From Microlunatus soli (GTDB taxonomy: Bacteria > Actinomycetota > Actinomycetes > Propionibacteriales > Propionibacteriaceae), in assembly GCF_900105385.1 (NCBI RefSeq), contig NZ_LT629772.1:5084001-5148000 (forward strand): DNA of 64,000 nucleotides, read 5' to 3'. The position numbers and the translations under genes were made by a program. Positions 42,801 to 52,847 of this stretch are shown piece by piece. Under the pieces are notes generated by a model that worked only from the letters and a program-made list of their open reading frames with translations, was not told the DNA's origin and did not search any database. Numbering within the stretch: the stretch's first letter is position 1; the number at the start of each line of letters is the position of its first letter.

Positions 42801-44825
42801 TCACCCGGCAGCCGACCGCGGATCCAGGATCACCACATCCTCGCCGTCCAGGTCGAGGCGGTCGGTGACGGTCCGCCCGGTCAGCAGGTCCCGCCAGCTG
42901 CCGGGTGCCGGCACCGAGGTGGTCGTGCTGGCGTGATTGATCACGAACAGCAGCCGGCCGCGCCGGACCGCTTCGATCCCGGAGGGGAGGTCGGGCAACA
43001 CCGGCCGGACATCGCGTTCGGCGAGCACAGCGCCGAGCAGCCGCGCCAACTGCTCCGGGGCCGGGACGGTGCCGACGTACCACGCCGTACCCGACCCGGA
43101 ACGATGCCGCAGCACCGCGGGCAGCCCATCGACGGGCCCACCGCTGAACGACGCGATCACCTCGGCGCCCTCGGCTCGCAGTTGTTCGGCCCAGATCGTC
43201 ACCGGCCCGTTGCCGAGCAGGTCGGACTCGATCCGCAGTTCGTCGGCGTCGGGCAGCGGCAGCCACTGTTCGCCGCTGGCGCCGATCAGGTCGGTCAGTC
43301 CGACCGGGAACCTGCCGCGTCGGACGTGGCCGTTGCGATCGGCGACGCCGGCGAACGGGCCGAGCACCAGGGCGCCGCCGTCGGCGACGTAACCGCGCAG
43401 ATTGGCCTGGGCCGCATCGTCGAGCAGGTACGCCGACGGCGCCAACACCACCCGATAGCGGGACAGATCGTCGCCGCTGCCGACGATGTCGGCGCTGACT
43501 CCTCTTTCCCACAGCTGTCGATACCAGGCCTTGAGCTGGGCGTGGACCTGGAGCCGGTCGGACGGGACGGTCTCCTCCTCGGCGGCCCACCAGCTCGACC
43601 AGTCGAAGACGATCGCCACGTCGGCGTGCACCCGCTGGTCCAGCACCGGCCGGAGGGTACGAAGTTCCTGACCGTGCGCGACGACGGCGCGCCACCGCTC
43701 GGAATCCTCGCCGGCGTGCGGCACCAGGGCCGCGTGGAAGCGTTCGGTCCCGGCGGTGGAGGCCCGCCATTGGAAGTAGCAGGATCCGTCGGCACCCCGG
43801 CCGATCGCCCGCAGCGATTCCAGCCGGGTCCGTCGCACTGACTTCGCGACGTTGTGGCCGCGCCAGTTCACCGCTCCCGATGCCTGCTCCAGATACATCC
43901 AGCCGCGGTCGCCGCCCAGGGTACGCATCAGATCGTTGCTCAGCGACGCCTCGACGATCGAGTCCGGGTCGTTCGGGTCGGGGTAGTTGTCGTCGGCAAT
44001 GATGTCCAGCTCCGGCGCCCACTGCCGGTAGTCGGCACCGGGATAGAAGCGCATCAGGTTGGTGGTCACCGGCAGATCGGGGCGCCGCTCGATGATCATC
44101 GTCCGCTGATCACGGTAGAGATCCAGCAACTGATCGGAGATGAAGCGCCGGAAGTCCAGCCGCTGCGACGGATTGATCACGTACGGCGCCCGTCGCGGCG
44201 GGATGATCTCCGCCCAGTCGCTGTAACGCTGGCTCCAGAAGGTCGTCCCCCAGGCGGCGTTCAGCGCGTCCAGGTCGCCATAGCGGTCCTGCAACCAGGA
44301 CCGGAAACGTTCGGCGCACAGGTCGCAGTAGCACGGGGTGCCGTACTCGTTGCCGACATGCCACATCGCCACCGCCGGATGATCGGCGAACCGGTCCAGC
44401 AGTTCGGTCACGATCCGGCGGGAGTGCTCGCGGTAGACCGACGAGCTGGCGCAGTAGTGGTTGCGTGCCCCGTAGCCGAGCCGGATGCCGTCTCGGTTGA
44501 CCGGCAGTGACTCCGGCCAGCGGTGCCCCATCCACGGCGGCGGCGAGGCGGTCGGGGTGGCCAGGTCGATCGCCACGTCGTGCTCGGCCAGCAGCTCGAT
44601 CACCTGCTGCAGCCAGCCAAAGGTGAACCGCCCCGGTTCCGGCTCCAGACTGGCCCAGCTGAACACTCCGACGGTGGCCAGGTTGACCCCGGCCTGCTGC
44701 ATCAGTCGGGCGTCCTCGATCCAGACCTCTGGGCTCCACTGTTCAGGGTTGTAGTCACCGCCGTACAGGAATCCGAGACGATCGGTGAGGGTGGCCAGTC
44801 CGGGCCGAGGGGATGGCGTCGACAT
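42801..44825 (-). CDS. Beta-galactosidase, glycoside hydrolase family 42
   Basis: A 674-residue GH42 enzyme. The catalytic acid/base is Glu160 in HVGNEYG, and the nucleophile is Glu313 in YLEQASG. Cys125, Cys165, Cys167 and Cys170 match the GH42 structural zinc site. The trimerisation domain (about 385-600) and a small C-terminal domain follow. No signal peptide is seen, so it hydrolyses galactosides or arabinosides in the cytoplasm. It is not linked to a transporter here. Confidence 0.93.
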   Translation of the reverse strand: MSTPSPRPGLATLTDRLGFLYGGDYNPEQWSPEVWIEDARLMQQAGVNLATVGVFSWASLEPEPGRFTFGWLQQVIELLAEHDVAIDLATPTASPPPWMGHRWPESLPVNRDGIRLGYGARNHYCASSSVYREHSRRIVTELLDRFADHPAVAMWHVGNEYGTPCYCDLCAERFRSWLQDRYGDLDALNAAWGTTFWSQRYSDWAEIIPPRRAPYVINPSQRLDFRRFISDQLLDLYRDQRTMIIERRPDLPVTTNLMRFYPGADYRQWAPELDIIADDNYPDPNDPDSIVEASLSNDLMRTLGGDRGWMYLEQASGAVNWRGHNVAKSVRRTRLESLRAIGRGADGSCYFQWRASTAGTERFHAALVPHAGEDSERWRAVVAHGQELRTLRPVLDQRVHADVAIVFDWSSWWAAEEETVPSDRLQVHAQLKAWYRQLWERGVSADIVGSGDDLSRYRVVLAPSAYLLDDAAQANLRGYVADGGALVLGPFAGVADRNGHVRRGRFPVGLTDLIGASGEQWLPLPDADELRIESDLLGNGPVTIWAEQLRAEGAEVIASFSGGPVDGLPAVLRHRSGSGTAWYVGTVPAPEQLARLLGAVLAERDVRPVLPDLPSGIEAVRRGRLLFVINHASTTTSVPAPGSWRDLLTGRTVTDRLDLDGEDVVILDPRSAAG

Positions 44826-44858
44826 GCATCCGTCCTGAATCGATGGCGTGGGACTGCA

Positions 44859-45893
44859 TTATCCCGTGCCGACCCGGCGGACGAACCGGAGCATCGCATC
44901 GGCGGACAGCTGTTGCCAAGTGCGGATGGTCGGCAGCCCCGGTGATGCGGGCCGGCGAGAGGCGCTGTGCAGGAAGACGGCCCAGGATCCGATCAGGCCG
45001 AAGCGGAGCCGCTCGGGCGCCGCAGCGCAGGCCGGGTGGGTGGCCAGCAGCTCGACGATGTCGAGCTCGCCGCCGTCGCCACGGTCGGCGCCGGACGCGA
45101 TCATGTCGGTCACCAGGAAGACCGGGTCCAACCAGCCGACAGCGCGCCGGGCATGCGCCCAGTCCACGAACCAGGGCTCTCCGCTGCTGGTGATCATGAT
45201 GTTGTCGGCGCGCAGGTCGAAATGGCACAGGGTGTCGCCGGGCAATGCGGCCTGCAGCTCCTGCTCGACCATGATCAACTCGTCGAGCCGCTCGGTGATC
45301 CAGGGATCGTCCAGCCACGGATCGTCGTCCGCGTCGGCCAGCCGCTGCCAGCCGCCGAACATGTCGACCATCGTCTCGGTGGCACCCGGCTCGTCGGTCC
45401 ACGGCGCCGGGGTCAGTTGCTGGCTCAGCCGAAGACACAGATCCAGGCACCGTACGGCGTCGGCGCGGCTCCACGGATGGGCCGGTGGTGTGCCGTCGAG
45501 CAGCGGGAAGGTGATCGCGATCCAGGCCTGTTCGGTGCCGGTTCGATCATGGACTCCGAACTCCTTCGCGCCGGTCGGCTTGAGGATCCCGGGCAGCCGC
45601 GGCAACCGCAGCCCGCGGTCACGCTCGTTGCGGTAGATCCGCAGGGAGTCGGCGTTGATCGCCGCAGTGACGGCCTTGACGAACAGGCCGTCACCGGAGG
45701 CGGTCTGCACGGTAGCTGCCACGCCGGGTGAGAAGCCGCCCCGACGATCGATGATCTCCGACACCGGTCCGGGAAGCTGATCGGCGACCCAGTCACGGAC
45801 CTCGGCCGGCAGCTGCGCGTACGGGATCCGGACGCCGGCGGCGTAGCTGGCCGGCAGTGTGCTTTGCGCGGACGACGTCTGGTCGATGCTCAT
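44859..45893 (-). CDS. Aminoglycoside-phosphotransferase-like (APH) kinase
   Basis: A 344-residue protein-kinase-like phosphotransferase. The catalytic loop is LCHFDLRADNIMI (HxDxxxxN), and the metal-binding Asp is in FVDWAHA. The Gly-rich loop is RGGFSPGVAATV. Start ATG at 45893 (MSIDQ) is preferred over an upstream ATG at 45932. The family includes antibiotic and small-molecule kinases; the substrate is unknown and resistance should not be assumed. Confidence 0.85.
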   Translation of the reverse strand: MSIDQTSSAQSTLPASYAAGVRIPYAQLPAEVRDWVADQLPGPVSEIIDRRGGFSPGVAATVQTASGDGLFVKAVTAAINADSLRIYRNERDRGLRLPRLPGILKPTGAKEFGVHDRTGTEQAWIAITFPLLDGTPPAHPWSRADAVRCLDLCLRLSQQLTPAPWTDEPGATETMVDMFGGWQRLADADDDPWLDDPWITERLDELIMVEQELQAALPGDTLCHFDLRADNIMITSSGEPWFVDWAHARRAVGWLDPVFLVTDMIASGADRGDGGELDIVELLATHPACAAAPERLRFGLIGSWAVFLHSASRRPASPGLPTIRTWQQLSADAMLRFVRRVGTG

Positions 45894-46049
45894 GATCGTT
45901 CCATGATCGACATGTCCACCGGTGGACGGCAACCGATATTCCCCTGGCCGTCCCGGGTGGAGCTGACATCGGTCGTGCTGTCGAGATGGCGGCTGCTGGT
46001 TCGACGTAGGGGAAAGAGCAGGTCACCGTCGACAGCACAGGAGCTTGAG

Positions 46050-47387
46050 ATGCAGTATCCACGGGCACTTCGGCCCTTGTCCGTATCTACCTACCGCTGG
46101 CTGGCGTCGGCCCTGGTCGCTTCCCTGATCGGTTCCGGTCTGTGGGTGGTGGCGATGGTCTGGCAGATCGTCGCGATCGGCGGCGGCGCCGGCGAGCTGT
46201 CGCTGGCAGCCGGCGGTTCCGCCGTCGGAATGCTGCTGACCATCCTGCTCGGCGGAGCGTTGGCCGATCGGGTGCCGCAACGCCGGATCCTGATCGTCGT
46301 CGAGTCGACCAGAGCCGTCACCGTCGGCGTGATCGCGCTGCTGTCGTTGACCGGGACGGTGCAGGTCTGGCAGATCGCTGCCGTCGCCCTGGTGATGGGC
46401 GCGGTCGGTGGTCTCTACTATCCGGCCTACACCGCCTTGCTGCCACAGATCCTGCCCGCCGATCAGTTGCTGGCCGCCAACGGCTTCGAGGGGATGACCC
46501 GGCCGGTGTTGGCCCAGGCTGCCGGTCCCGCTGCGGCCGGTGCCCTGATCGCGAGCAGCTCGCCGGGGGCCGCGATCGCGGCCAGCGCGTTGACCGGAGT
46601 TGCTGCCGTGCTCTGCATCCTCCGGCTGCCGCATCTCGCCCAGGTTTCGGCAACCGCCGGGACCGCGTCGAGTGGCCCGGCCGTGGTCGCCCTGCTGCGG
46701 GATGTCCGCGATGGCTTCGGCTATATGGGAAAGACACCGTGGCTGCTGGGAACATCGGTCTTCGCCTCGTTGATGATCATGGTCGTGATGGGACCGTTCG
46801 AGGTGTTGGTGCCGTTTGCGATCAAGGACCAGGTCGGCGGCGGCGCCCAGCAGCACGCCTGGGTGCTGGCGGCGTTCGGGATCGGCGGTGCGGTCGGCTC
46901 CCTGGTGATCGCGTCCCTGCGACTGCCACGCCGCTATCTGACCGTGATGATCATGCTGTGGGCGCTGGGCTGTCTGCCGTTGGCGGTCTTCGGGCTCACC
47001 GACCAGGTGCTGCCGATGATCATCGCCGCCTTCGTCGTCGGTGCCGGCTTCAACGGCGGAGTGGTGATCTGGGGCACCCTGCTGCAACGCCGGGTGCCGC
47101 GGGAGATGATGGGGCGGGTCTCCAGCCTGGACATGTTCGTCTCCTCGGCGTTCATGCCGGTTTCGATGGCGGTCGCCGGCCCGGTCGGGCAGGCCGTCGG
47201 GCTGCCCGTCACCTTCCTGATCGTCGCCCTGGCCCCTGCCCTGATCGGTCTGCTGGCGATCATCGCGGCCCGGATGCCGGCCGACGAGATCCGACATCCG
47301 TTGGACACGGTCGAATCCGACGACCTCGACACGGTCGCATCGGCGACGCCGGCAGAGCAGAGTGAACTCGTCGGCGCCGCTTGCTGA
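46050..47387 (+). CDS. MFS exporter (EntS/MFS_3-like)
   Basis: A 445-residue MFS transporter. It has LWVVAMVWQIVAIGGG at helix 1, GGALADRVPQRR (motif A) and PAYTALLPQILPADQLLAANGF, typical of the EntS/DHA3 group that exports siderophores and macrolides. ATG 46050 has AGGAG upstream; a longer frame from 45864 overlaps the divergent kinase gene. Substrate unknown. Confidence 0.88.
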   Translation: MQYPRALRPLSVSTYRWLASALVASLIGSGLWVVAMVWQIVAIGGGAGELSLAAGGSAVGMLLTILLGGALADRVPQRRILIVVESTRAVTVGVIALLSLTGTVQVWQIAAVALVMGAVGGLYYPAYTALLPQILPADQLLAANGFEGMTRPVLAQAAGPAAAGALIASSSPGAAIAASALTGVAAVLCILRLPHLAQVSATAGTASSGPAVVALLRDVRDGFGYMGKTPWLLGTSVFASLMIMVVMGPFEVLVPFAIKDQVGGGAQQHAWVLAAFGIGGAVGSLVIASLRLPRRYLTVMIMLWALGCLPLAVFGLTDQVLPMIIAAFVVGAGFNGGVVIWGTLLQRRVPREMMGRVSSLDMFVSSAFMPVSMAVAGPVGQAVGLPVTFLIVALAPALIGLLAIIAARMPADEIRHPLDTVESDDLDTVASATPAEQSELVGAAC

Positions 47388-47447
47388 GGCCGGAGCGGCC
47401 CGGCGAACCGGTTACCGTGAGGCCGGACAGCTGACTATGGCGGGCCG

Positions 47448-47885
47448 TCAGACGCGGGTCAGTACACCCTCGACGATCCCGCTCAGAACGGCAACGATCA
47501 GGGCAGCCACGACGGCGGAACCCGGTTCCAGGACGAGTGACAGCCCGAGCGCCAGGACCCCGAACAACACAGCACCGGAGATCGCATCGACGACGGTGTA
47601 CCTGCTGCGCTCCGGGTCTCGCGCCGTTCGTGCGACCAGCGAGCCGACAACCCGCCGGACCACGTGATCGATCGTGAACGCCACCACCCAGACCCCGACC
47701 AACCGAACAGCCAGCTGCCAGATCGGCAGCGGGGCGAAACCGTCGAAGGCGGGGATCAGCGCTATCACACCGACGCCGACCGGATAGCTGATCGCCGCAC
47801 TGACAACGGTCGGCCTGCTCGGCAGTCCGAGCGTCGCGATCCGTTGGAGATGGTGTCGCATCAGAAAGCCGTTGCCGGTCGTCAT
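47448..47885 (-). CDS. Small membrane protein of unknown function
   Basis: A 145-residue hydrophobic protein with about four membrane helices (roughly residues 28-48, 54-74, 100-118 and 122-142), separated by a charged loop VRRVVGSLVARTARDPERSR. No recognised family. GAGG lies 8 bases before ATG 47885. The longer frame to 48584 runs antisense through the TrmH gene and is discarded. Confidence 0.6.
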   Translation of the reverse strand: MTTGNGFLMRHHLQRIATLGLPSRPTVVSAAISYPVGVGVIALIPAFDGFAPLPIWQLAVRLVGVWVVAFTIDHVVRRVVGSLVARTARDPERSRYTVVDAISGAVLFGVLALGLSLVLEPGSAVVAALIVAVLSGIVEGVLTRV

Positions 47886-47992
47886 CCTGCCCTCGAATCG
47901 CCGTTCGGTACGTGTCAGGCCGATTCCTCGCACCGTAACAGCAGGGAGATTCACCACCCGCTCGTCGTGTGAGCCGGCGTGGGTTGTCCGGA

Positions 47993-48799
47993 TCACCAGG
48001 CGTCGCGCTGGGCACGGGCGTGGTAGAGCAGCACACCGGCCGACACCGCGACATTCAACGAGTCCGCACGACCCAGCATCGGGATCCGGATCCGGTCGAA
48101 GCCAGACCAGTCCGGCGACACCCCGTGCCGCTCGTTGCCGATCACCAACGCCACCGGTCCGCGCAGATCGGACAGCGGGTAGGGCAGCCCGCGGTTGGCA
48201 TCGGCGACCATGATCGACACCGCTCGCCGCTGCAACCAGTCGACCGCAGCGGAGGGCCGTTCGAACAGCAGTTGCGGTACGGTCAGACTGAGACCGCGAC
48301 TGCCCTGGAAGACCTTGTCGCCGTCCGGGCGGGCGCGGGTGTTGGTCACGATCAGCAGATCGGCGCGGCAGGCGTCGATGGTGCGGATCACGGTGCCGAG
48401 GTTGCCGGGGCTCTGCAGGCCGTCGGCGACGACGATCAGCGCATCGTCGGGCAGGCCGAGCTGCTCGGTGTTCCATCGTGGCTGCTCGATGATCGAGATC
48501 AGGCCGTCGGGCTGATGCCGGTCTGACAGCCGTTCGATGATCTTGCCGGAGATCCGGTAGCTCCTGCCGGCCCGGGAACGGCACAGGTCCAACAGCGCAT
48601 CGGCCTCGCCCGAGTGCAGCAACTCCGGCACCGAGAAGGCGGTGTCGAACTGCGCCCCGGCGTCGACCGCCGCCCGATGGGCCCAGACGCCGTCGATCAG
48701 CAGCCGGCCGGGCTGTTGGCCGCGCTTGACCGCGAGCGCTCGGCGTACGTCAGTGTGTGCCGAACCGATCTGTGTGGTCCGCGTTGCGTGTGCGGACAT
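47993..48799 (-). CDS. SpoU/TrmH-family rRNA/tRNA 2'-O-methyltransferase
   Basis: A 268-residue trefoil-knot (SPOUT) methyltransferase. Motif 1 is [11 protein letters not shown], motif 2 is [12 protein letters not shown], and motif 3 is [20 protein letters not shown]. The N-terminal part (about 15-105) is an RNA-binding domain with GRLLIDGVW. The target nucleotide is not known. It is divergent from lepA, with a 111-base shared promoter region. Confidence 0.93.
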   Translation of the reverse strand: MSAHATRTTQIGSAHTDVRRALAVKRGQQPGRLLIDGVWAHRAAVDAGAQFDTAFSVPELLHSGEADALLDLCRSRAGRSYRISGKIIERLSDRHQPDGLISIIEQPRWNTEQLGLPDDALIVVADGLQSPGNLGTVIRTIDACRADLLIVTNTRARPDGDKVFQGSRGLSLTVPQLLFERPSAAVDWLQRRAVSIMVADANRGLPYPLSDLRGPVALVIGNERHGVSPDWSGFDRIRIPMLGRADSLNVAVSAGVLLYHARAQRDAW

Positions 48800-48910
48800 C
48801 GAAGGTCGTCCTCATGTCGGCATCCTCCGACCGGACGGCTGAGTTGGCAACGGGTTTTACCGGCATGGGAGGATAGGACTTCAGCCGTACCACCGACCAG
48901 ACTGGAAGAC

Positions 48911-50782
48911 GTGTCCGCACAGACCACTCGCCGTTCCGGACCTGCTGCACCGCAGCCGGGAAGCACCGACCCCTCGATCATCCGCAACTTCTGCATCATT
49001 GCGCACATCGACCACGGCAAGTCGACGCTGGCCGACCGGATGCTGCAGCTCACCGGCGTGGTCGAGGAACGATCGATGCGCGCGCAGTACCTGGATCGGA
49101 TGGACATCGAGCGTGAGCGTGGCATCACCATCAAGTCCCAGGCCGTCCGGATGCCGTGGGGGGTGGGGGAGACCACCTATGTGCTGAACATGATCGACAC
49201 CCCCGGCCACGTCGACTTCACCTACGAGGTGTCCCGTTCGCTGGAAGCCTGCGAGACGGCGGTGCTGCTGGTCGACGCGGCGCAGGGGATCGAGGCTCAG
49301 ACGCTGGCCAACCTGTACCTCGCCATCGACGCCGATCTGCACATCATCCCGGTGCTGAACAAGATCGATCTACCCGGCGCCCAGCCGGAGAAGTACGCCG
49401 AGGAACTGGCCGGGATCATCGGCTGTGCCGTCGACGACGTCTTGAAGGTGTCGGCCAAGACCGGCGAAGGCGTACCCGAACTGCTCGATCAGATCGTCGC
49501 GCAGACCCCGGTGCCGGTCGGCAAGGCCGACGGCGAGGCCCGAGCGCTGATCTTCGACTCGGTCTACGACACCTACCGCGGCGTGGTGACCTATGTCCGC
49601 GTCGTCGACGGTCGGATCAGCCACCGGGACCGGATCCTGATGATGTCGACCAAGACCGCCCACGAGGTGCTCGAGGTCGGTGTGATCTCACCGGAGCCGA
49701 TCAAGACCCCGTCGCTGGCGGTCGGCGAGACCGGCTACCTGATCACCGGGGTCAAGGACGTCCGGCAGTCCCGGGTCGGTGACACCGTGACCCTGCAGGC
49801 CAAACCGGCCGCCGAGCCATTGGGCGGCTACGCCCATCCCAAGCCGATGGTGTTCGCCGGCCTCTACCCGATCGACGGCGCCGACTACCCGGAGCTGCGG
49901 GAGTCGCTGGAAAAACTGCAGCTCAACGACGCGTCGCTGACCTACGAGCCCGAGACCTCCACCGCGCTGGGCTTCGGCTTCCGCGCCGGCTTCCTCGGAC
50001 TGCTGCACATGGAGATCATCCGAGAACGCCTGGAACGGGAGTTCAACCTCGACCTGATCTCGACCGCGCCGAGCGTTGTCTACCAGGTGAAGATGGAGAA
50101 CGGTGAGGAGCACACCGTCACCAACCCGTCGGAGTTTCCGACCGACGGCAAGGTGGCCGAGGTCCGCGAGCCGATCGTCCGGGCCACGCTGCTCAGCCCG
50201 AGCGAGTTCATCGGCACGATCATGGAGCTCTGCCAGGCGCGCCGCGGCGTCCAGCTCGGGATGGACTACCTGTCCGCCGACCGGGTCGAGATCCGCTACC
50301 AGTTGCCGCTGGCCGAGATCGTCTTCGACTTCTTCGACGCGTTGAAGTCGCGGACCAAGGGTTACGCCAGCCTGGACTACGAGCCGGACGGCGAACAGAG
50401 CGCCGATCTGGTCAAGGTGGACATCCTGCTGCACGGCGAGCCGGTGGACGCGTTCTCCGCGATCGTGCACCGGGACAAGGCTTACAGCTACGGCGTGGAG
50501 ATGTCGAGCAAGCTGAAGGATCTGATCCCACGGCAACAGTTCGAGGTGCCGATCCAGGCCGCGATCGGCTCCCGGGTGATCGCCCGGGAGACCATCCGCG
50601 CGATCCGCAAGGATGTGCTCTCCAAGTGCTACGGCGGCGACATCTCCCGCAAGCGCAAGCTGCTGGAGAAGCAGAAGGAGGGCAAGAAGCGGATGAAGAT
50701 GGTCGGCCGGGTCGAGGTCCCGCAGGAGGCCTTCGTCGCCGCGTTGTCCACCACCGAGCCTGCCAAGGAATCCAAGAAGTAG
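48911..50782 (+). CDS. lepA: Elongation factor 4
   Basis: A 623-residue translational GTPase. G1 is [10 protein letters not shown]3 is DTPGHVDF, G4 is NKIDLP, and the C-terminal unique domain ends with [18 protein letters not shown], which is the EF4 signature. It promotes ribosome back-translocation or initiation-stage quality control. The GTG start at 48911 gives normal length; an upstream in-frame start at 48614 lies antisense in the TrmH gene. Confidence 0.97.
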   Translation: MSAQTTRRSGPAAPQPGSTDPSIIRNFCIIAHIDHGKSTLADRMLQLTGVVEERSMRAQYLDRMDIERERGITIKSQAVRMPWGVGETTYVLNMIDTPGHVDFTYEVSRSLEACETAVLLVDAAQGIEAQTLANLYLAIDADLHIIPVLNKIDLPGAQPEKYAEELAGIIGCAVDDVLKVSAKTGEGVPELLDQIVAQTPVPVGKADGEARALIFDSVYDTYRGVVTYVRVVDGRISHRDRILMMSTKTAHEVLEVGVISPEPIKTPSLAVGETGYLITGVKDVRQSRVGDTVTLQAKPAAEPLGGYAHPKPMVFAGLYPIDGADYPELRESLEKLQLNDASLTYEPETSTALGFGFRAGFLGLLHMEIIRERLEREFNLDLISTAPSVVYQVKMENGEEHTVTNPSEFPTDGKVAEVREPIVRATLLSPSEFIGTIMELCQARRGVQLGMDYLSADRVEIRYQLPLAEIVFDFFDALKSRTKGYASLDYEPDGEQSADLVKVDILLHGEPVDAFSAIVHRDKAYSYGVEMSSKLKDLIPRQQFEVPIQAAIGSRVIARETIRAIRKDVLSKCYGGDISRKRKLLEKQKEGKKRMKMVGRVEVPQEAFVAALSTTEPAKESKK

Positions 50783-50786
50783 CTCC

Positions 50787-51542
50787 TCACAGCAGCATCT
50801 GGGCCTCGCCGCCGTCGACGTACAGCTCGCTGCCGGTCATGAAGCTCGATTCGTTGCTGGCCAGGAAAAGCGCACCGTTGGCGATCTCTGCCGGATCGCC
50901 GACGCGTTGGAGTGGAACGGCGCTGGTGAACATCTCGGCCGTGGACGCGGTCCCGCCGATGGCACCCGCCACTCCGTCCAGCCCGGGCGTGCCGGTCGGC
51001 CCCGGCGTCAGGACGTTGACCCGGATCTTCGGTGCCAGCTCGGACGCCCAGGTCCGCGCGAACTGACGCAGCGCCGCCTTGGAGGCGGAGTAGGCGCCGA
51101 AGCCGAACGTCACGCCCCGGCTGGTCGACGTCGAGCTGACGACGATGATCCGGGCATCCTCGCTGAGCAGCGGCAGCGCCTTCTGGACGGTGAACACGGT
51201 TCCCCGGACGTTGACGTCGAAGGTCAGATCGAAGTCCTCGGGGGTGATGTCCTCGATCCGCCCGACGGTGCCGAGGCCGGCGTTGGCGACCAGGACGTCC
51301 AGCCGGTGGCCGTCGTTGTTGATCTTGCTGAACAGCTGATCAAGATCATCCAACCGGGATACGTCGCCCCGGATGCCGATCGCCATCCCGCCGAGCTCGG
51401 CGACCGCCGTGTCCAAGGCGTCCTGCCGCCGCCCGGTGATGTAGGTCAGTGCACCCTCGTGGATGAAACGCCGAGCGATGGCCAGACCGATCCCTGAGTT
51501 GCCTCCGGTGACGAGTGCGACCTTTCCGTCGAGTGCTCCCAT
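50787..51542 (-). CDS. Short-chain dehydrogenase/reductase
   Basis: A 251-residue classical SDR with VTGGNSGIGLA (cofactor motif), VVSSTSTSRG (Ser), YSASK (Tyr-Lys) and a C-terminal YVDGGEAQ. It is divergent from a TetR regulator, and the intergenic region has two palindromes, so regulation by that TetR is likely. It ends 4 bases from the convergent lepA stop. Confidence 0.9.
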   Translation of the reverse strand: MGALDGKVALVTGGNSGIGLAIARRFIHEGALTYITGRRQDALDTAVAELGGMAIGIRGDVSRLDDLDQLFSKINNDGHRLDVLVANAGLGTVGRIEDITPEDFDLTFDVNVRGTVFTVQKALPLLSEDARIIVVSSTSTSRGVTFGFGAYSASKAALRQFARTWASELAPKIRVNVLTPGPTGTPGLDGVAGAIGGTASTAEMFTSAVPLQRVGDPAEIANGALFLASNESSFMTGSELYVDGGEAQMLL

Positions 51543-51582
51543 GATGATTCTCCTTGCCCAGTACGGATCCCAATTTTGACTG

Positions 51583-51616
51583 ACTGGTCCAGTATGGGCA
51601 TTCTGTACCGATCGGT
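51583..51616. promoter_or_regulatory. Two palindromes in the SDR/TetR divergent promoter
   Basis: ACTGGTCCAGT (51583-51593) and ACCGATCGGT (51607-51616) are perfect palindromes between the SDR gene and the TetR gene. TTGACT at 51576-51581 could be a -35 element, which would place the first palindrome in the spacer. TetR regulators usually bind such sites next to their own gene. Confidence 0.55.
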
Positions 51617-51648
51617 CAAATAACTGGATCGGCGACTATCCTGAGGTC

Positions 51649-52263
51649 ATGGCACGGACACGGGGCTACGACGAGGACACCGTGGTGGCGGCGGCCCAGG
51701 ATCAGTTCTGGGCCACCGGCTACCGGGGGACAAGCCTGGACATGTTGCTGTCGGCGACCGGGCTCGGCAAGGGGAGTCTGTACAACTCCTTCGGCAGCAA
51801 ACGGGCGCTCTACCTGCGGGCGTTCGACAGGTACTGCCACGATCAGCTGGCCGAGATCGCCGCGGGCCTCGACGGTCCGGATCACAAGGCTGCCGCCAGG
51901 TTGCGCCGCTACATCGACACCCAGATCGGCGGGCTGGGGCGGAGGCGAGGGCAGCAGGACGTGCCACGAGGGTGCTTCATCGCCAAGGCGGCGGCAGAGA
52001 TGGCCGCGGAGGATCCCGAGGTCGCGGCGATCGCCACCCGGGCCCTGGAGCGGCTCGGTGACCTGCTCGCCGACTGCATCCGGGCTGCGCAACGGGCCGG
52101 GGACATCGACCCGGACCGTTCCGCGCGGGCCTTGGGACGGATGCTGCTCGTTGCCCAGCGGGGAGCCGAGGCGCTCGCGGAGGCGGGCGTCGGGTCGGCG
52201 GTGATGAAGGACGTCGCCAAGGAACTGACGTCCTCGGTGCTACCGGAGCTGTCGAGGACCTGA
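51649..52263 (+). CDS. TetR/AcrR-family transcriptional regulator
   Basis: A 204-residue regulator. The helix-turn-helix reads GTSLDMLLSATGLGKGSLYN, then SFGSKRALYL. The C-terminal domain includes DVPRGCFIAKAAAEMA, a pattern shared with AcrR-group regulators of SDR or detoxification genes. It is divergent from the SDR gene at 50787. Confidence 0.9.
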   Translation: MARTRGYDEDTVVAAAQDQFWATGYRGTSLDMLLSATGLGKGSLYNSFGSKRALYLRAFDRYCHDQLAEIAAGLDGPDHKAAARLRRYIDTQIGGLGRRRGQQDVPRGCFIAKAAAEMAAEDPEVAAIATRALERLGDLLADCIRAAQRAGDIDPDRSARALGRMLLVAQRGAEALAEAGVGSAVMKDVAKELTSSVLPELSRT

Positions 52264-52403
52264 TCGACCTCACCGTCGTCCCACGAGGCTGTGAGATCGG
52301 CGTTCGTTCATCGTGATCCGTCCGCAACGGCTACGGAACGCCTGCGGCCTAGCGTCGTACGGCACGGCCTCGAGCTACCCAGACCGACCGAGCAGGAGTG
52401 CCC

Positions 52404-52820
52404 ATGGACCGAGTGCAGATCGACCTCGTGCAGTCCACCTTCGCCCAGATCGCACCGATCGCCGACATCGCGGCGGGGTTGTTCTACGACGACCTGTTCA
52501 ACCGTGATCCGTCGCTGCGGTTGCTGTTCGCCGACGACCTCACCGAGCAGCGGCAGAAACTGATGCAGATGCTCGGTGCGGCCGTCGACGGACTGGACGA
52601 CTGGGAGGCAACCGTTCCGGTCGTCCGCGCCCTGGGCGAACGGCACGCCGGATACGGCGTCCTCCCCGAACATTTCGACACCGTCGGGGCGGCCCTGATC
52701 GGCACCCTGGAGAAGGGCCTCGGCGAGGACTTCACCCCGCAGGTCAAGGACGCCTGGGAGCGGTGTTACGGATTGGTCGCCGGCGAGATGCGCAGCGTCC
52801 TGGGCGCCGCTGCCGGATGA
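52404..52820 (+). CDS. Single-domain globin
   Basis: A 138-residue globin related to the haem domain of flavohaemoglobins. The proximal His is His81 in GERHAGYGV, and Tyr28 is the likely B10 distal Tyr, which favours oxygen binding and NO dioxygenation. It has no reductase domain. GGAG precedes ATG 52404 (GTG 52398 is weaker). Its neighbours include a thiol oxidoreductase, which suggests a nitrosative or oxidative stress role. Confidence 0.85.
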   Translation: MDRVQIDLVQSTFAQIAPIADIAAGLFYDDLFNRDPSLRLLFADDLTEQRQKLMQMLGAAVDGLDDWEATVPVVRALGERHAGYGVLPEHFDTVGAALIGTLEKGLGEDFTPQVKDAWERCYGLVAGEMRSVLGAAAG

Positions 52821-52847
52821 CGTCGTCGATCCTCGGCCCGGCGAGCG

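Noticed and set aside
42760-44022. 420-codon minus-strand frame overlapping the GH42 gene
   Set aside because: It is the same strand but another frame, with Arg-rich shadow sequence; the GH42 frame has both catalytic Glu residues.
44859-45893. Aminoglycoside resistance gene
   Set aside because: The kinase fold is shared by many small-molecule kinases; nothing in the sequence or context points to an antibiotic substrate.
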